64,000 nucleotides of DNA from Vitis vinifera (Eukaryota > Streptophyta > Magnoliopsida > Vitales > Vitaceae): assembly GCF_030704535.1 (NCBI RefSeq), contig NC_081817.1:6640001-6704000 (forward strand). Reading direction: 5' to 3'. Under the pieces are notes generated by a model that saw only the letters and a program-made list of their open reading frames with translations, ran no database searches and was not told the origin of the DNA. The position numbers were made by a program, and so were the translations under genes. Below, piece by piece: positions 35,843 to 47,108 of the stretch (positions within the stretch are counted from its first letter, which is position 1; every line of letters starts with the position of its first letter).

Positions 35843-36290
35843 TTATATAATAAAAACGATATTAAGTAGCCGGAGTCACTCAAGGCACGAAAGCTTACGC
35901 AAATATTTTGGAGCTTTATACAGATGAAAGTCGTTAAAAATATGGAATTTTGTCAAAGCATAGATTCTGAAAGCTCTTCTTCATATTTGGAAAATACTTT
36001 ATACTTCAAATCACTACTCCTTGGGATTTGTTCCTAAATGGGTCTTTTAATCTAAAGGGGCCTGTGAACGGTTGTGTGTTTGTTCTCTTTGATCCTAACA
36101 ATGGTTTAAACCCCTTTTGTCAGCTCAGACAGAAGTAACCTCTTTTTCAGAAGAAGTTGGTCCCTAGGATTGCCCTGGAATGATTTTTCGACAAGTAAAG
36201 AATATATGAAGATATCACTTTATCCATCTTCTTTTTGTTGAGATAACATTAACATATCCATTTCATGTTACAGTGTTGCAATCTTCTTCT

Positions 36291-36299
36291 TATATAAAC
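36291..36299 (+). promoter_or_regulatory. TATA box of the first pectate lyase gene
   Basis: TATATAAAC lies 87 bp upstream of the ATG at 36378, a spacing that leaves a short 5' UTR. Confidence 0.6.
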
Positions 36300-36377
36300 A
36301 CATCAAGTTTTTTTCTCAAAGTTTACAGCTTTCCGTATGCGTTTTCACTGGACGCTGGGATTTATTTGCTGGGGAAG

Positions 36378-38280
36378 ATGCTTCGTAACACCCACATTGT
36401 CTTTATATGCCTTCTGGGCTGCCTCTGCCCCGTTATAACAGCCACTGATCTCCCCCATCAACACCCCAATCCTGAAGCTGTGGTTCTACAAGTTCAAAGG
36501 TAAAGTGTAGCTTAATCTTTGACAGTTGACAGTATACCCCATTTTGTTTGTCCATTGTTTATGTTGATTGTTGCAGGAGACTGAATGCGTCTCTTGCAAG
36601 GAGGGGCTTACTGGGTGTCCATGAAAATGACCAGGTTTCATGTCTCACCGGCAACCCCATCGATGACTGTTGGAGGTGCGACCCCAATTGGGAGGCTGAT
36701 CGCCAACATCTGGCCGAATGTGGGATTGGGTTCGGTCAGCAAGCAGTTGGTGGCAAAGGTGGTCAAGTCTATGTGGTCACTGACCACTCCGACTCAGGGA
36801 ATCCGGGTTCGCTCCGATACGCTGTCACCAAACCCGAGCCACTTTGGATTATTTTCTCCAGTGATATGCTGATAAAACTCAAGAGAGAGCTTATAGTAAA
36901 CAGCTACAAGACTATCGATGGACGAGGCGCAAATGTTCAAATCACGGGCGGTGGCTGCATTGGCCTCAAATACGTTACAAATGTTATCATACACAACATT
37001 CAGCTTCATCATTGTGTCCCCTCGGAATCGGACGGTGATGGGATATCCATCATGGGGTCAAGGTACATCTGGATAGACCACTGCTCCCTCTCCTATTGCA
37101 AGGATGGCCTGATCGATGCCACATTGGGTTCCACCGCCATCACCCTATCAAACAACTACTTCTCGCATCATGACAAAGTGATGCTCCTGGGTCGAAGCGA
37201 CGGCGACGAGATGGATGATGGGATGCAAGTGACGGTGGCCTTCAATCGCTTCGGTGAGGCGCTGGAGCAGAGGATGCCAAGGTGCCGGCGGGGGTACTTC
37301 CACGTGGTGAATAACGATTACACGCAATGGGGGATTTATGCCATTGGCGGCAGCGCAAGCCCTACTATTAATAGCCAAGGCAACCGTTACACAGCACCAC
37401 CGTCCACAAATGCCAAGGAGGTAGACTCAAGTCACCTGGTTCATCACTTTGTTTTTTTCTACTAATCCTAGTCGATCATTTTCATTTATAAAATGTGGAT
37501 ATGTATACAAGGTGACGAGGCGTATGGATGCAAAAGATGGAGATTGGGCACGTTGGAATTGGAGAACAGAGGGAGACATAATGGTCAACGGCGCATACTT
37601 TGTGCCCTCTGGCGATGGTTTGGGTGCTCAGTTTGCTATGGCTTCTAGCGTGGAGCCCAAATCTGCAGGCTTCATTGATCAACTCACCATGAATGCCGGT
37701 GCCCTTCCTCCCACCAGGTATGTCAATGTCAGCCTCTTCCAAGCTTCTCACCTTCTTAAATTTAATTCGTTTCTTCAAAATGTGTGAAATAATTGTTTTA
37801 TTTATTTTTTGGATAAGCAGTGTAGTTGGAAGCATACCAAATGGTCAAGTACCCAATAGCATACCGAATAGTCAAGTACCCAATGGCGTACCAAATGATC
37901 CAGTACCCAATGTTGGCGGAACTAACGGGGATAATGGTGGTCTAGGGTCCTACAGTGGTGGTGCTGGGGCTAATTCCGGTTATGCTGGTGGTGGTGCTGC
38001 TTCTGGGTCCAATTATGGTGATGGTGGTGGTGCTGCTGCTGCTGGGGCTAATCCCGGTTATGCTGGTGGTGGTGCTGCTTCTGGGTCCAATTATGGTGAT
38101 GGTGGTGGTGCTGCTGCTTCTGGGTCCAATTATGGTGATTGGAATTTCTTTGGAATGACACATGGGAGCGGTGCACCGCGGCTGCCACCTCCATCAACCA
38201 CCTCCGTTCTTTCAGCTCCTTTTGTTACTTTATTCCTGTACTTTATTATCAACTATGGTTGTTGTATATTACCATTGTAA
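36378..38280 (+). CDS. Pectate lyase-like protein 1, secreted, probable GPI anchor
   Basis: Exons are 36378-36499, 36577-37420, 37512-37717 and 37821-38280, all GT/AG with closing phases, giving 543 residues. The signal peptide is about 1-22 ([20 protein letters not shown]). The polysaccharide lyase family 1 core shows [26 protein letters not shown] (D about 193), IWIDHCSLS and the catalytic RMPRCR (about 273-278). The enzyme family cleaves de-esterified pectin in the cell wall with Ca2+. The last exon adds VPN repeats, then a Gly/Ala/Ser/Tyr-rich spacer, then a hydrophobic end ([19 protein letters not shown]) that fits a GPI-attachment signal. That pattern recalls Arabidopsis PMR6-type pectate lyases. 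A loop of about 16 residues present in its neighbour is missing before DGDG. An ATG at 36273 lies in frame but would bury the signal peptide. Confidence 0.92.
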
Positions 38281-38343
38281 CCTAGACATTAAAAGGATGG
38301 ATCTGATTTAAAAGATTAGAATTGTGAATTTGAATTGTAAATA

Positions 38344-38650
38344 TAACGACTTGCACCTAATTATGAAAATATTATCCGCTTTAAATCCAAAAAGAACTTC
38401 ATCACTTTAAAACATGTCTACAAGATTAAAAGGAGTTCATATTTATATAATATCAAGAACTTTTCCCCCAAACCCCTGTACTGGGATTGTGATCGACTTT
38501 AATACCATTTGTAACGATCTGCATCCAGCCATAAAATATTATTCGCTTTAAACCCAAAAAAGACTCTCACGACTTTAAAATGCATCAATAAGATTAAAAG
38601 GAGTCTATACTTATATAACGTCAAAAAATTTTTCCCTATCTTATGCGAGA
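38344..38650. repeat. 168-bp tandem repeat downstream of pectate lyase 1
   Basis: Copies start at 38344 (TAACGACTTGCACC) and 38512 (TAACGATCTGCATCC). They share ATATTATCCGCTTTAAA-like and AAGATTAAAAGGAGT strings. They lie immediately after the gene, so part may be in its 3' UTR or terminator region. Confidence 0.8.
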
Positions 38651-40690
38651 TGTCATAATAAATCAATTATGTTCCTCTTTTTTAACAAAAAATTATTTAT
38701 ATAAAACCAAATCTCGGTTTTACTAAAATTTGATTTTCCTTCATCATCGCACAATGATTTATCTTCATTCTCGTCCTATTTTTACTTTTATTCCTATGTA
38801 CTAAAGGATCCATTATTAAAATTAGAAAAATTAAAGTTTCTTATAAAGACATGAAACACGTATTATAAAATGTTTAATTAAAAACTTTCCGTCAAACAAG
38901 CATCGTTTGAGAACATGCTTTATCTTTGATTTAAAAAATAAGTAGTGGAAATGGAAAGAAAATGAGGTAGAAAAGCAACATTTTGACAACAAAGAAAAAT
39001 CGATTTGCATGTGAAATCAAACGCAACTTGAACATGCAAATAGGCAAAAAGGGAATAATCCGAGTATGAAAAATCAAAGCCACCGAGGATGAAGAAGAAA
39101 CCAACCATGTGGATGAACCTTTAAAATTAAAAGCAATCTTTTTTATTACCCAAAAGTCAAAGATTTCTCCCAAATCTCATCTTAAATTCAAATTTTAAGC
39201 CTAACTTTTGATTGTATTGCTTTGTATATTTATTGAGGAGGGAGGCCAACCAATAAAAGAGGAAAATGACGTAGATTATGGGTATATCTTCTAAGTTCTA
39301 TCAGACTTTTACATATAGGATTGATGGCAACTTGTCTGGTTACAAATAAGAGCTCTCATCACTCTAGTCACCAAACTCCATTATGGAAAAGGGAAAAAGG
39401 AAAAATATGATAAGAAAAGAAAACCCTTTTCATTAGGCAAATGGCACCTCCCTATGTTTCTTAAAAGTTATGATTTGGTACCTTTAAACCACACCCATAA
39501 GTCATAACCCATCTAACGTCTAACTCCCCTCTTTCTTTTTTTCCATCATTTTTTTGTGTCTCTAGGCAATGCATCTCACCTTTGCTTCACATTTGCCACT
39601 TTTATTGACGTCTCGAGTCCTTATCCTAAACTTCATCTACCTATTAAAGAATAATTCTTGATTTTGTATGAAATTAATCATTTTGAAGAAAATTTAAATA
39701 TGATATACAAATTTATGTCTAAATTTTAGTATAGAAGTAAGAATATAGATTATCTCCTACACTCGGCCTCTCTTTGTCTTGTTTGTATCATAATAATTAT
39801 CACTTCAAAGCCGATTGGATAAGATCGGGTAGCAGAAGAGACCTAGGACTTTGATTGGGCTCAATATGCATATTATACTCTCTAGCATCCTCGCTCGCAT
39901 GTGGTTTCATACTTACACGTGAAAAGATACCATAGAACTACAAGTTAGAGAAAAAAAATATCAAATGAAAAACAAATATGTAAATTGCGGAAATATGATT
40001 CGATCTGCTGACAAATCAAACTCTGATATCATATTAAATTATCAATTTTTAAAAAAACTTAAAACTTACAAAATTTGGATTCAATATACATATCATATTG
40101 CTTCACAAATATAATATATTAATAAATAAATAAAATTTTATTTATACATAAAAAATTAAATTATTTTTTATTTTGTTATATTGCTATCTAGTGAAACAAA
40201 GGCTAATAATTTCTTTCTTTTTGTGGGAGCGCATGGGTGGGAAGTGGGGTATGAACCAAGCATATGATGGTTGTTTGAATGTTAAGATATCCCCAAAATC
40301 GCGATCTTTTGCCCAAAAATCAAGGCCTGAAAGAAAAAATATGGGACATCATTCCATGCTTTTTCAACCCTATGAATCAATGTTGAACTCAGTGTCCTAT
40401 TATAAAACAAAACACATCATTACCCACTATGTATTACTTCTTTTACGTTACAATTATTTATGCGTCAGCTTGCCTTTATGCCTTATTTTTATCTTACTAC
40501 CTCATTTTTCACATTTAAAGAATTATTATTATTTCTTTTTTGCTTTTAGAGGATATGATAAAAAAAAATTGTTAAAAATTAATTAAATGGTCATATGATA
40601 AAAAATTATTAAGAATAAATTAAAAGGTCATATTTTATGTTTACCTTAAAATTCTAGAAAATAACGATACCATTTGGATGAGTTATAAGC
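38651..40690. other. Intergenic sequence with a possible degraded retroelement piece
   Basis: No gene is seen. At 39820-40080 the words CCTAGGACTTTGATTGGGCT and AACTCTGATATCATATTAAA resemble relics common around plant Copia primer-binding sites on the minus strand, but no structure can be closed. Confidence 0.35.
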
Positions 40691-40702
40691 CTAAATGCAA
40701 AT

Positions 40703-41963
40703 GAGAGAATTATCCAAAAGGGTGAGTTAGAAAAAATAATGATTATGAAGACTCACTCTTTTAAAAAACAATTTTACCCTTTAATATGTTTTTTATATTA
40801 TTTATAAATAAATTGAAATTGTCAATAATGTGGGGCCCATATATGATGATAAGTACAAGTTGATAAATGATGTGGGACCCATACATGATGATAAGTACAT
40901 GTTGATAGGCAATCAACGGTATATTTTTCAACTTGAAAAAATTGTTATCACTTTTGAACAATTAACTATTTAAAAATTTGTTATTTTTTTTTAAATTGAG
41001 ATTTTTTTTAAAATCTTGTAAAAAAAATAATTTTTAATATCTCATAAATAAAAATCATATCCTAAAGTTATTATATCGTTTTATATATAAAACATGCAAT
41101 TAAAAACTTTGTTATCATAATATAATAAATAATTATTTTTTACAAGCACTCATCAATTGAATAATATATAAATATTCAATTGACTAACACACACCTATTA
41201 AATGGAATAACTCACAATTATTCATTGGGTGATATAGCACGTGAAAAAATTAAATAAAAATAAATTAAATTATGTTATAATATATTGTAATGATATTATA
41301 TTTATATTGTAAGTATAATGCATTTATGTCGTACCTATATTTCATTATAAAAGTAATAATTTTAAAAATGTTTATTCATACCCTATAAACACATCGTATT
41401 AATATATTAACAACATTTATTTAGTATTTTGAAATTATTTAATAATTTATATATATATAAACTACGTGAATTCAAATTAGTATTTTATTTGATTTCAGAA
41501 ATTATTTATGATATAGGTATGTTGTGAAATATGGTATGATCATACAAAATTACCATTTTTATAAAAAAATTCATAAATTTCTTAATTAGGTTTTGTTGTA
41601 ATGTATTGTAATGTAAGTGTATTTATATTGTAATTATAACATATTTTTGTTGTGCTTGTATTATATAATAAAAGTAATAATCTTAAGGATCACCTTTTAT
41701 ACCTTATTAATATTCAACATATCAAATATATTAACATCATCCACTCGATACATTGAGAAAAAAAATTTATATGAAAATTAAAAAAAAAACACTATGCAAA
41801 GGAAAAAAAATCATATAAATTTTTTAAAATTATTTTATTATAAAAATAAAAAATGATTAAACATTTTCTATCATTTTTTTATTATTTTTAGAGAATCTGA
41901 ATGAAAAATTAAATATTTTATCTTCCTTAAATTTAATACAAAAACATAATTTATCAATTTAAA

Positions 41964-42007
<44 letters not shown>

Positions 42008-42425
42008 AAATCATCATTTTTATTATATAATTATAAAACTTATTTTTTTCTTCATAAAATTAAAAATTAGAATAAAAATAAAAAAGGTAAAAAAACAATA
42101 AATGATATTTTGAAAATATTTTTAAAAAGTATTTTTGTTTTAAATAGTAAATTTAAATAAAAAATTATATATAATTGTAAGGGTTAAACCCAAAATTTTG
42201 ATTTAAAATTTAAATATCAATAATTACAATAAATGTGGGACCCATGTACCATAAATATATTGACAAATAAAGTGAAGTGCTTTAAATGCTTTGAATTTTA
42301 AAAGTTTTAGTTAAAGGACAGTTTTGGTATATTAAGCTTACTAAAGTCCTCCCCAATAATTATTGAAAGATACCACCTTTTCTAATAATTGTTTTACCCA
42401 GCCTACCCTTTTGGGTAATTCTCCC
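40703..42425. mobile_element. Non-autonomous Mutator-like element, 9-bp TSD AATGCAAAT
   Basis: The left end GAGAGAATTATCCAAAAGGG and the reverse complement of the right end GGGAGAATTACCCAAAAGGG are imperfect inverted repeats. AATGCAAAT flanks both sides (40694-40702 and 42426-42434). Length is 1723 bp, strongly AT-rich, with no coding frame. Near the left end a 42-bp motif with GTGGG(A/G)CCCAT is tandemly duplicated (40828-40911), and one copy recurs near the right end (42234). Confidence 0.87.
41968..42003. repeat. (TA)n microsatellite
   Basis: About 17 TA units inside the Mutator-like element. Confidence 0.95.
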
Positions 42426-42434
42426 AATGCAAAT

Positions 42435-43976
42435 TAACATAAAAGGGAGGGATAACGGATCGAGGATGATCATAGGTAGATTGGAAATGAGTCATTCCCA
42501 TCCCAATCCCGTTCCAATTATTTAAATTCAATTTTTTCCAAAGTTTTTTAAAAAAAAGGTAGAATCAACTAGACAAATACTTGAACCTAATTTAAGATTT
42601 TTTTAAAAAAAATAAAAAAGTCAAATATCTTTCTAATCCGTTTATATTCATTCCAAACTTTATCTTATTGAAGATAAGACATATATTTATACAAAACATG
42701 TTCCACCATTTTTATGAAACAAAAAAATCAAGAAAATGACATTGTATAGAAAATGAACCCAAGCCTCTTAAATTGAATCTTTTGTCAAGCCATCGGTTTG
42801 GAAAAGAAAAAAATAATACCAACAATAAATTCAAAGACGCCAGCATTAGAAAGAATGTGTATCACAGAAGTCTTGGCGATATCTCCATAGTCAAGAAAAG
42901 CACTTATCCTTTGGACTAGAGCTTTAATTGCAGTCATCTGCCTAACCACAATTCTTCAATGCTCTGTTTCTATCAATTTGCCCTTTAGGAGGTGAGAAGC
43001 ATTTCTCTGCATTTCTCCTAAAATGAAGCATCAATCATTTTTTTTTATTACCCTTTTCTTCTCCTCTCTGTCTAAATATTATTCCATAGTATTTTTTTTA
43101 TATAAATTTAATATATATAATAAAAATATGGATAGGGAAAAAAAAAATATTATCATTATCAACACTTTGCAATAATGGAACAAAGCATCAATAATAGCTT
43201 CATAAGCTGCAAAAAAAATTCCTCTGACCCCATATGCAATCGAATAGCCCTTCACTTGAAAATAATAGAAAAAGACTGGACATTAGTTGCATCATTGTTA
43301 CCAACCAATCAATTTACTCTTATTTATAATTTGCAATGCTTTAGACTACGTTGATATGTAAATCATAATAACATGAAAAATAAAATTTTAATTTCCATAA
43401 TATTTTTATTTTTATTTTTATTTTTATTTTTATTACCGTTTTAAAGAATAATTCAAATATTCATTCTTATTCTCTATTCCAGTGTTCAAAATATGACTTC
43501 GGATTAAACCCGATGTTCCATATCATAGCATTGCCTAACCATCCACATTACAAGAAGGTTAAGGGACATAATTATGAGCTTAAGACCACATTACCATGCA
43601 GTATTACTTTAATTTTCAACTCCATGAAGTCAAGTGCCTCTGGGCTCTGAGGAGGATGATACGAAATCATCATATGCAAGTCCAAGCAGCACATGACCAA
43701 AATAAAACAGGAAGTAGGTGGATGGATCCTGCCCACCAGGCAAATTTCGGTTGACAAAAGTAGTTTAATTAGCTTGGTCCCATTTCATTGATTAGTGTTT
43801 GATTTTTTTATTTTTTATTTTAATTTCTTTTTTGGTTTTAAGGCACATTTCAAAGACTAATAATAATCACAACTACTCCATGTGCTAGGTAATACAAAAA
43901 TGTGTAAACTATAAAAACGGGTGAAAGTGGATTGTCCCACACTAGCACTTCTGCATAATAACTCTACCAAAGGTGG
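42435..43976. other. Intergenic sequence
   Basis: No family was recognised on either strand. A 61-codon minus-strand frame at 43572-43757 has no supporting feature. Confidence 0.45.
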
Positions 43977-44385
43977 TCATACTACAGGAATAACTTCAGG
44001 TACATCTGTTACAATTTTGACTGCCCAATAACCAATTTGGTCCCGAGGTAAAGAATAACCAGTAACACCAAAAGATGGGGTCAATATAGCCAGAATCACA
44101 CCTGTAACCCAAGTCAATTCGTGAAGTTTTTTAAATCCACCGGTGAGATATACACGAAATACGTGAAGGATCATCATTAGGACCATCATACTTGCCGACC
44201 ATTGATGAACTGATCAGATTAACCAACCGAAGTTCTCTTAAGTCACTATGTATTGAATAGAAGCAAAAGCCTCAATAAACGTCGGATGATAGTAAAAAGT
44301 CATAGCAAACCTCGTAGCTACTTGTACTAAAAAAATAAGTAAGCGTAATTCCGAGAAAGTATAAGGTTTCTTGAATTGAATATTT
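43977..44385 (-). pseudogene. petB: Nuclear copy of plastid petB (cytochrome b6) fragment
   Basis: The minus-strand frame [20 protein letters not shown], then [20 protein letters not shown] and [20 protein letters not shown], is the central part of plastid cytochrome b6. It continues upstream (to about 44385) in broken form, with ASIQYIVT-stop-ENFGWL corresponding to ASVQYIMTEVNFGWL. Stops, shifts and changes such as KPRE to KLHE show an old insertion. No petD or psbB sequence was seen next to it, so this is a short NUPT. Confidence 0.9.
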
Positions 44386-47108
44386 TGTTAGAAATATATT
44401 ATGGTTGATTCCAAGAAAGTATTAAGGAAACAAAAATGTTATCAGCTATGCATTTTTTTTTTGTATTTGATTTTATTATAGAAAATAAGAAAGAAAAATA
44501 AAATATAATTCAAATTAGTTAAATTTTTTATGTATTTTTAAATTATTTAAATTTTACATATAAGAATTAAAATGAATGAAATGAATTTAAAATAGCATAT
44601 ACAAATAATTTATTAATTTAAAATTTATTTCCAATTTTATTGTTTTCAATGAATTATTCAAAGCTCAATATATTGCAATCTTATACTATGTTTGATTAAT
44701 AAAAATATTAAGAAAAGGAAAAAAGTGTCAATAAAAATGATTTTTTTATGTTTACTTTTATGATGAAAAATATAAAATAAATAAATAAATAAATAAAATT
44801 AAAGTTGGTTAGAAGTTTATATATTTTTAAATTATTTAATTTTTATATAAATAAAATATATTTAATATAATGTACAAAAAATAATTTATTAAATTTAAAT
44901 TTATTTTTTTAATTTTCATTTGAATTTCTCTTTTACTTTTTTTTCTTCTTGTACTTTCCCATTTTAGGAAAGGAAACAAACATATCCTGAGGACTACATA
45001 GGGTCCCAACTAGCAACTTTGGGTTTATTTCTTTGACTGAATTGTATAGGATCCACAACCTTTGCCACTCACATAGCTTTGTTTTTAGAGTACTTTTGTT
45101 TCATTTTTTATACTAAAGGGAAGATATATTTCTAAATAATTTTTCTTCCCAAATTATAGAAAAGTACATGTAGGCAAATTTTCAGTGACTTGAAAATAAA
45201 ATAAAATATAGTTTTAACTTTACAATTATTTTACTTTTCTTGCTTAAAAAAACAAAATCTTTGAAATATGTGAAAAACCTTTTGTGCAATAAGATCATAT
45301 CATGAGATGAATAAGTGTTTTTAAAGATTATAATATACGAGTTGAATAAATTTAGCCAAATTAAAACTTAAAGATATTAAGGATAATCAAAGTATTCAAA
45401 GATCAATGAAGGACACAATAATTTTTAAGTAGAAAATCTTCATGCTAACTACGGAAATAAATAAATAAAAATTATAAGGTTTAAAATCGCTAATCCACTA
45501 TCCACCATTTAAAATCAAAGTATACAAATTTATGTGACCGTTCTACCATAAATATTTATTCTTTAACACTTTTATTTTGATTCATGTTCGCATAGTACCT
45601 TCATATTCCTCCCAACCTTTGAGGGAATATAAATCAACACCTTTAGATTCCTCTTAGCCTCCAAGGGGATGCAGATTCTTCTAATAATTCATAATTCAAT
45701 CCAATTCTTTCTTAAGAAATTAGGAATGATGTGGTAAATTTGTTAGTTCTCTTAAAGTGTTTAACATAAAAAAATATTTAGATAGAGTATATATAGGACT
45801 AAGAGCAGTTGAATTTTTTTTTAAATTAAAATATTAATTTATCAAAAATTGATTAAGAAAATAATTTTTTTTAAAAATAAAATATCAATTTTCTAAAAAT
45901 TAATTAAGAATTTTTAAAAAATAAAAATAAAATCTCAAAGTTACCAAAAATTAATTAAGACGTTTTAGTTATATTTTAAAATTTCCTATTTAACCCTATC
46001 TTATTAAAATAAAATAACAATTTTTTTCAAATTTACCTATGATAATATTCAAATCTTCAATGGAAAAAATAACTCACTGTCTTGAAATGGTCAAATGAAA
46101 AAAACAAAATTGTCAACAAACACAATACAGTAGCTCAAAGCATTCTCAATAAAGCTAATGTTTCATACATCTTTGATCTTCCCAATGTTTCTTTGGAAGA
46201 AATCCAAAATTTTCCAAATAAACTAATGCCTCTTTGAATTATTTTTTGAGAAGCTCAAAACTAAATTTTAAACTTAGTAAGAGTTTTTGTAAGTTTTGGA
46301 TTGGTTTTTTAAAAAAAATTAAGATTAAAAATTTTAAAATAATAATTAAAAGATTATTACTTTTTTTTTACAAGTAATATTTTATTTTATATTTAATGAA
46401 AATTTTATAATATAAATTATTTGTTTGAAAATGATAATCTTGACTTTGATTGCAGCTTTTGATTATTTTTTTCCATGTACATAATATATCAAAATAGAAG
46501 CATCCCAAAAAAAAAAAAAAACTGGTAATTAAGAAAAATCCTCCCAAAGGCATTTCAAAATATTACATCCATGAGATGGAAGAGTCTTGAACAGAAGGAA
46601 AATTTAACAGCAGCAAAACGAGAGTTGGGGGAGAATGTTCACCATTTTGGATAAGCCACCTTCTCACTCTCTCGCTCCTTTGGCTTGCGTCTCCCAGAAT
46701 GTTTAGGAAGCAAGATAGGAATGTGAATTACTGAGGGAAACTGCAAGCTTAGGGAGAGAGAAGCCTCCCTCTCTCTCCTCCTACCTCGCTAACCTCCATG
46801 GGTGTCCATCATCGCACCTTAGGGCCCTCTTTTGTTCCTTTCTTCTTATTCTTCTTCGACAAATAAATTAAACCCACAAAACGCTGCGATTGCTTACATG
46901 GGTTTTGTATTTTTTTTTTATATTTGTTTTAAATTGATTTCACTATTTTAAAATTATTTTTCTCTAAGAACTTCACGTTCTCCCAAAAATTGTAGCCTCC
47001 TGAGGTGCATTTCTACGGCGGAACGTCTCTTTCTGAGTCCTTTGCACAGCAGGAGGAAACGGGAGCAACAGTAATCATATACCCATCGCCATTGTTGTTG
47101 TGCCAAGG
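44386..47108. other. AT-rich intergenic region and promoter of pectate lyase 2
   Basis: No gene is seen. The last 500 bp, with CT-rich stretches near 46660-46800, should hold the promoter and 5' UTR of the next gene. I found no convincing TATA box. Confidence 0.45.

Noticed and set aside
36273-36377. Upstream in-frame ATG for pectate lyase 1
   Set aside because: It would add 35 residues ahead of a good signal peptide and start before the expected transcription start set by the TATA box at 36291.
37942-38163. Minus-strand Ser/Thr/Ile-rich frame and overlapping plus Val/Leu-rich frame
   Set aside because: Both are shadows of the repetitive exon 4 of pectate lyase 1.
43572-43757. 61-codon minus-strand frame near the petB fragment
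   Set aside because: No plastid or other family likeness and no gene structure around it.
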